A stretch of DNA of 34,105 nucleotides from a virus, in IMG/VR virus record IMGVR_UViG_3300021973_000001, positions 1 through 34,105 of that record. One strand, written 5' to 3'. The notes below the pieces were generated by a model. The model did not search any database, was not told the DNA's origin, and saw nothing but the letters and a program-made list of their open reading frames with translations. A program made the position numbers and the translations under genes. Within the stretch, counting starts at the first letter, position 1. Every line of letters begins with the position of its first letter. Shown here one piece after another: positions 30,266 to 34,105 of this stretch.

Positions 30266-30905
30266 TGAACGCTACTATCCTATGCGCCATTATTTGTATG
30301 TCTTCGTACATCACGGGCTGACCTTGGCCGGTTCCAGTGGACATAGATACTATTTTGCAGTTTTCTATATAAAGCCTGCCTATAGGCGAAGCGTTCAGTT
30401 CGGCGTACATTATAACTCCCATTCCGAACGGCCACTTGGAGGCCTTTCCGTGCAGACCGAAATCTATATCCTGGTCGGGAGCGTCGTTGAGGATTTCTGG
30501 AGCAGTTTCTGTTTTGACTTTCTTCAGGAACGAGCTTACCCCTGCTATTAGTCTTGAAATTCCTACGTTTACCATAGTGGTGGTATCGGATGCAAATCCC
30601 AACATATCACTACCGATTTCCTGTATGGGGTATCTTCCTCTTTGCACGCCGAAGTAAATCTGTCTCGCCATTCCTACAGGCTTTAGTTCACCTGCCAGGT
30701 TTTGAAGAAGATTCATTACTTCTGCCAAAGTTCCGCTTACGGCGGTATTGATAGCGAATAAGGCTTTTCCTACGGGAGAAAGGAGTCTTGCTCTTACAGG
30801 GCCTATTGTTATTAAGGTGTATTCCGCCCTTGCGGCTATCTGGTCTACGTAGTCTAAATCAACTTCTACCCAGTAGTCTCCTGCATATTGAAGTGGATTT
30901 GCCAT
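30258..30905 (-). CDS. Probable tail tube protein
   Basis: At 215 residues, directly downstream of the sheath gene, this is the expected place and size for the inner tube of a contractile tail. The protein is beta-rich, with a FGMGVIMYAELNASPIGRLYIENCKIVSMS stretch and a C-terminal QPVMYEDIQIMAHRI strand, as in tube-fold proteins. I cannot see a diagnostic family motif, so the call leans on synteny. The ATG at 30905 follows AGGGGGTAATTAA. The preceding sheath stop lies 9 bases upstream. Confidence 0.55.
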   Translation of the reverse strand: MANPLQYAGDYWVEVDLDYVDQIAARAEYTLITIGPVRARLLSPVGKALFAINTAVSGTLAEVMNLLQNLAGELKPVGMARQIYFGVQRGRYPIQEIGSDMLGFASDTTTMVNVGISRLIAGVSSFLKKVKTETAPEILNDAPDQDIDFGLHGKASKWPFGMGVIMYAELNASPIGRLYIENCKIVSMSTGTGQGQPVMYEDIQIMAHRIVAFSG

Positions 30906-30916
30906 TTAATTACCCC

Positions 30917-32677
30917 CTAAACAACAAGTCTCAAGGTTATCCAGTTGAGCGGCATAGGTATCTTTACTTTCATTACTATCTCCAGGTGTGTTTCCGTAAG
31001 TTTCTTCACTTCCTCTATCTGGTAGTCTACAAGCGGTGCTCCGAGCATAGGAAGTTTCATACCTTTCAATACCTCGGACGTGGCTTTCAGTGATCCCTTG
31101 ATAGCCTCGATAGTTTCGTCAATCAAGTTGGTCTTACCGATGAAAGGTCTCAGTGTTTCTTCGTATACTTTAGACAGATAATCTACCGTCCTTACTGCTG
31201 ATATCTCCCTGGTAAAGTCCGACAGCTCGTCCGTGGTTATCTGGTGTCTGATATAAATAGGTCCTGTGATTGTGTCCTGTGTCAGGATTAAGTACCCTGC
31301 TCCCGCCAACTCGTCGAGGTCAGACTCGTCAAACAATGTTCCGTTGGTCATGGGAGCAGCACCGAATCCGCCTATTTGCATAAACGTAATTGGCTGTTGT
31401 ACGGGAATACTTGAAAGCAGTCCTGCAAGTGCAGCGGCTGCAAAGTAGCCAGGTATGTAAGACCCGTCTTCGTCCTCCATATAAGGAGGCAGTATTTCAA
31501 CGTAGCGCTTGGAGCTGATGTTTTTGATGGAATCTATCAAGTATTTCTTTATGTCGTATTTAGTCTCAAGTTTTATTACAATCTTGTAGTTTACTCCCGT
31601 AGCATCTGGAGGATTTCCTGCAAGAGAAGCCTGCAGTTCCAGCTTTTGGTTTGAAATTACGGAGTGCACCTTGTAGTATTCTCCGTTTATAACAGCGTAG
31701 GTTGAAAGTTGCGGATCTACTTCCCCTAAAAACCTTGCGTCAGGGTCGTATAGTATACCGTTTTGAACGTCTCCTGTTCCTTCAAATATAACGTACTCGT
31801 CCATGTACTTGGCTGCACATATAGCTATACGCCATTTCTTTATTTCGGGGACGGAAAGAGATTCCACGTGGGATTCCATAAGACCCTTGATTGCTGGGTC
31901 GTCGGAAAGAGGAACTATAAAGTACACATCCTCGGCGGCAAGTCTTTGAAGGGCATCTCCGTATCCGTTAGAGTCATTGCTGGATATAGGGCAGGCGTAA
32001 ATCTTCACGCTCGAGTTTGCTAAAGCTTTTGCTACAGCATAGGCTAAGGGATTGTCTTTTCTTATCAGGCCAAACGCAGCTTCTACCTGGTCGGTGTTAT
32101 CAAATTCGAACACGTGGTTTGCGATGTCTGCTCTGATAGCCTTGTAGGTTACGAAGACCTGTCCCTCTTTTACATTGGTGGTAGTTACGGTCAATTTTCC
32201 CGTTTCATTGTCCACGGAAATCTCGGCGGAAGGCACTTCGTAATTTACTATGTCGTATACTACAAGGTCTCCGGTTGTGGAAGGAACTGTATCCGTGAAG
32301 TATATTCTGGTAGGCTCTACCTTTAGGACAGAAGTCCTTACGCTGCCAATTTCAACTACCATTCCCTCTTTTATTCCTGTAGTTGTGAAGTCCGCTGTAG
32401 TATCCTCGTAATATTCGCCCGATACAGTCACGTTCGTTATGCTAAGAACCGGGCTGAGAGCATTCTTGATTGTTACTTTTATTTCTTCTACTCTCGTTCC
32501 GGGTATCCATTCAGGTAGGTCCAAAGGAGTTCCGCTTACGAAATCTCCAGCGTACTTGTCTTCTACTATGTTGTAAGCAGGACCTACTATGCAAGCCTTC
32601 TGGTCGGGTATGTTAAGAACCGGAGACGGAGTCCTTATTTCCTGCGATATAAGAACCGTTGGTTTTACGTAGCCCAT
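30917..32677 (-). CDS. Contractile tail sheath protein
   Basis: The 586-residue product matches the sheath layout. Variable beta-rich domains occupy the first two thirds. The conserved C-terminal domain (about 472-586) has GPIYIRHQITTD, REISAVRTVDYLSKVYEETLRPFIGK, an AIKGSLKATSEVLKGMK helix and a final strand pair (IVMKVKIPMPLNWITL). This domain forms the inner mesh that transmits contraction. The N-terminus (VLISQEIRTPSPV) resembles the strand that interlocks neighbouring subunits. The ATG at 32677 follows ATAATTTTATCGTGAG. It identifies the phage as a myovirus. Tube-like genes follow directly. Confidence 0.85.
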   Translation of the reverse strand: MGYVKPTVLISQEIRTPSPVLNIPDQKACIVGPAYNIVEDKYAGDFVSGTPLDLPEWIPGTRVEEIKVTIKNALSPVLSITNVTVSGEYYEDTTADFTTTGIKEGMVVEIGSVRTSVLKVEPTRIYFTDTVPSTTGDLVVYDIVNYEVPSAEISVDNETGKLTVTTTNVKEGQVFVTYKAIRADIANHVFEFDNTDQVEAAFGLIRKDNPLAYAVAKALANSSVKIYACPISSNDSNGYGDALQRLAAEDVYFIVPLSDDPAIKGLMESHVESLSVPEIKKWRIAICAAKYMDEYVIFEGTGDVQNGILYDPDARFLGEVDPQLSTYAVINGEYYKVHSVISNQKLELQASLAGNPPDATGVNYKIVIKLETKYDIKKYLIDSIKNISSKRYVEILPPYMEDEDGSYIPGYFAAAALAGLLSSIPVQQPITFMQIGGFGAAPMTNGTLFDESDLDELAGAGYLILTQDTITGPIYIRHQITTDELSDFTREISAVRTVDYLSKVYEETLRPFIGKTNLIDETIEAIKGSLKATSEVLKGMKLPMLGAPLVDYQIEEVKKLTETHLEIVMKVKIPMPLNWITLRLVV

Positions 32678-32695
32678 CTCACGATAAAATTATGG

Positions 32696-33295
32696 CTACA
32701 GGATTTTGTATTTGAGAATGAGCTCGTTGTCCGGCTCTCTGAGGATTTTTACTACTATAGATTCCAGTTTCTTGCCTGCGGAAACGGCGTGTGCCCAGGA
32801 ATGTTCAAGCTGTACTCCGAACTGAACGAAATTCTTCCATATCTTTCCGCCCGTGTTGTCAACTATTTCGGGTGCAGAAACGGTTGGGTTTGTAATTGAA
32901 TGCAGCTTGAACTCCCGAATAATGTAAGGTTTAGTCGCGAGGACCAAGTTGGCAACCGCGTCCGATAGAATTTCGTTGCTCGCGTAGCTACTCGTAATTA
33001 TTTCTATTACTATTGCAGTTGAATACATAACGTGGTGATACTTGGTTTGCGGATTCTGCCTTACCGTAAAATTCTTCAGGTTGTCCATATCTATCTGTTC
33101 CATAATAAGGTCTGTCCTCGTAACATAGAACCCGGGGACTTTTATCTTGTCGTTTATATCCCCCAGTTTGCCAAGGCTAACCTGAAAGTTACCGGGCTGG
33201 AGGTCAGGATTGTCAGGGAAGACTTTTGGGAGAACTTCTTCTATCAGAGCTGCGTATACGGTTTGAAGTCTGGCTACCTTTTTCAGGACTTGCAT
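32696..33295 (-). CDS. Probable tail terminator or neck protein
   Basis: The 199-residue product lies immediately upstream of the sheath gene, where tail terminator or tail-completion genes usually sit. Its composition (mixed alpha/beta, ATAIVIEIITSSYASNEILSDAVANLVL helices and strands) is compatible, but no motif proves it. The ATG at 33295 is preferred because AAAATTTTG lies 6 bases upstream and a longer frame would cover the divergent gene at 33314. The MQVLKKVARLQTVYAALIEEV start is a plausible helix. It probably heads the tail operon that runs to 29516. Confidence 0.55.
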   Translation of the reverse strand: MQVLKKVARLQTVYAALIEEVLPKVFPDNPDLQPGNFQVSLGKLGDINDKIKVPGFYVTRTDLIMEQIDMDNLKNFTVRQNPQTKYHHVMYSTAIVIEIITSSYASNEILSDAVANLVLATKPYIIREFKLHSITNPTVSAPEIVDNTGGKIWKNFVQFGVQLEHSWAHAVSAGKKLESIVVKILREPDNELILKYKIL

Positions 33296-33301
33296 TCTGG
33301 A

Positions 33302-33311
33302 CAAAATTTTG
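33302..33311. promoter_or_regulatory. CAAAATTTTG palindrome between divergent starts
   Basis: A perfect 10-bp palindrome lies in the 18-base gap between the starts at 33295 (-) and 33314 (+). It has the same geometry as 12454-12473 and 28387-28398. It is a candidate bidirectional promoter core or operator. Confidence 0.5.
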
Positions 33312-33313
33312 GA

Positions 33314-33556
33314 ATGAAGATGATTTATGATATTCAGCTTCCAGGAATGCTTGTTTCGCTGTTTTGCTACGACAACGGTGAGTGTGAAGGATACTACGTC
33401 CTTACGGAACCTGAAGACGACGAGATTTTGAATAGAGTAAAACACTTTGTAGCCGACAGATTTATGCACTCTGTGATGGACGTTTACTACGTAGATCCTG
33501 ACGGCATCTACCACGGACGTGAGAGGGTAAGCGAATGGATTGGATTGCAGAAATAA
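33314..33556 (+). CDS. Small unknown protein
   Basis: The product is 80 residues and unrecognised, with an acidic stretch (TEPEDDEILNRV) and a YYVDPDGIYHGRERVSEW end. The longer open frame from 33032 lies mostly opposite the tail gene and is not used. The ATG at 33314 follows CAAAATTTTGGA, with no Shine-Dalgarno. Its end overlaps the next start by 22 bases, and that gene's Shine-Dalgarno lies inside it, so the two are coupled. Confidence 0.6.
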   Translation: MKMIYDIQLPGMLVSLFCYDNGECEGYYVLTEPEDDEILNRVKHFVADRFMHSVMDVYYVDPDGIYHGRERVSEWIGLQK

Positions 33557-33972
33557 GACAAGCTATACGGGATTTTCCTGAACTGAACACGCTTCTGGAA
33601 GGTCAGCACGAGTTCTCCGACCGGGAAATAGAGTCCGCTCTCAGGAGAGCGGTTGATAGAATAAACCTCGTATCTCCGATTACAAGTTGGACTCTAGAGA
33701 CAGTTCCGCGTCAGCTGAAAGAACCTCTACTCCTATATACCATCAGCCATCTGCTGCAGGCCAGAGTAAGGGAGTTATCGAGGAACAACATAGATTACCA
33801 GTCGGGAGGGACGGGGGTCACGGTGAATCAGATAATAGCCGAATACGCCCAGGCGGCCTCGGTCTATGAGGAAAAGGCCGAACTCCTCGCCTCGAGGCTA
33901 AAAATCCAGTTCAACGTTGAATCAGGATTCGGAGAGATTTTCTCCCCTTACGATGCTATGGGCTGGTGGTAG
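33535..33972 (+). CDS. Probable neck or head-tail adaptor protein
   Basis: The 145-residue product is largely helical, with the layout common to phage connector proteins. It has an acidic N-terminus, FSDREIESALRRAVDRINLVSPIT, then a hydrophobic helix (LLLYTISHLLQARVREL), RNNIDYQSGGTGV and a long C-terminal helix rich in Ala/Glu. The (R)NNIDYxxGG turn is typical of such small structural proteins. It has GAGAGGGTAAGCGA before the ATG. Proximity to the terminator/sheath cluster supports the idea, but no single motif is decisive. Confidence 0.5.
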   Translation: MDWIAEIRQAIRDFPELNTLLEGQHEFSDREIESALRRAVDRINLVSPITSWTLETVPRQLKEPLLLYTISHLLQARVRELSRNNIDYQSGGTGVTVNQIIAEYAQAASVYEEKAELLASRLKIQFNVESGFGEIFSPYDAMGWW

Positions 33973-33983
33973 CTTGACCCAAC

Positions 33984-33995
33984 CACAATTTTGTG
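33984..33995 (+). promoter_or_regulatory. CACAATTTTGTG element
   Basis: This inverted repeat (arms CACAA/TTGTG) lies 4 bases before the ATG at 34000. It is related to the ACAATT elements before 12480, 22683 and 25180, and is a candidate promoter core or operator for the gene at the right edge. Confidence 0.4.
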
Positions 33996-33999
33996 TAGT

Positions 34000-34105
34000 A
34001 TGGATATTATGCACAGAATTTACAGCGAACTGTGCAACGACCTGAATTTGGACCTATTGTTCCTCGTTTCCTTGAAATCCAATACGTGGATACATTTCGA
34101 CGACT
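34000..34105 (+). CDS. Start of a gene cut by the window edge
   Basis: From the ATG at 34000 the frame is open for 35 codons to the end of the window (MDIMHRIYSELCNDLNLDLL...). No Shine-Dalgarno is seen; CACAATTTTGTG lies just before it. The fragment is too short to classify. Confidence 0.5.
   Translation, partial: MDIMHRIYSELCNDLNLDLLFLVSLKSNTWIHFDD

Noticed and set aside
33032-33313. Long + strand open frame upstream of the 33314 start
   Set aside because: It lies opposite the tail gene 32696-33295, whose product looks like a real protein. The + frame only becomes protein-like from the ATG at 33314.

Overview
The window is part of a contractile-tailed bacteriophage genome. It carries a large terminase, a portal, a tail sheath with tube-like and neck genes, a lytic-transglycosylase-like protein, a RuvC-like resolvase and the phage's own multisubunit RNA polymerase. 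Genes are packed tightly: stop/start overlaps are common, convergent genes overlap by 11-26 bp, and GGAGG-type Shine-Dalgarno sites indicate a bacterial host. Frequent AGA/AGG and ATA codons and Lys/Glu-rich proteins would suit a thermophilic host such as Aquificota, but this is only inference. I saw no tRNA, rRNA, CRISPR array or insertion sequence.

Layout. Bases 1-355 are one copy (A) of a repeat full of hairpins. Downstream on the + strand are a small acidic/basic-tailed protein, the portal and a small methyltransferase-like protein (388-2679). Bases 2695-8258 (- strand) hold three amidoligase-like proteins (glutamine-synthetase fold), two class II glutamine amidotransferases, three unknown proteins and a small zinc protein. 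That last gene overlaps the end of a large RNA polymerase gene at 8251-12447, which fuses beta to the N-terminal half of beta-prime. Bases 12880-20120 (- strand) are an array of mostly paralogous beta-rich proteins of about 220-260 residues. Eight of them end in Trp-Pro-Val or a close variant just before the stop. TerL follows on the + strand.

Bases 21711-22672 form a giant imperfect palindrome. Its two arms are copies B (inverted) and C (direct) of the repeat at the window start, and its diverged centre is rich in GATCCCTC sites. Copy C leads directly into the gene for the C-terminal half of beta-prime (22683-24398). Next come small genes, two more amidoligase-like paralogues, a basic protein, the RuvC-like resolvase and the transglycosylase-like gene. 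The tail module (29516-33295, - strand) and neck-type genes on the + strand run to the right edge.

How it may fit together. TGGTATAA boxes resembling extended -10 promoters could let the host polymerase read some - strand genes. The split phage polymerase could then read others through short AT-rich elements that sit only a few bases from many start codons. The amidoligases and amidotransferases look like a protein or peptide conjugation toolkit, and the WPV-tailed paralogues are a speculative candidate substrate set. The most unusual features are the split polymerase, the giant palindrome with its third copy, the amidoligase/amidotransferase set, and the WPV-tailed family with its recurring junction motif.
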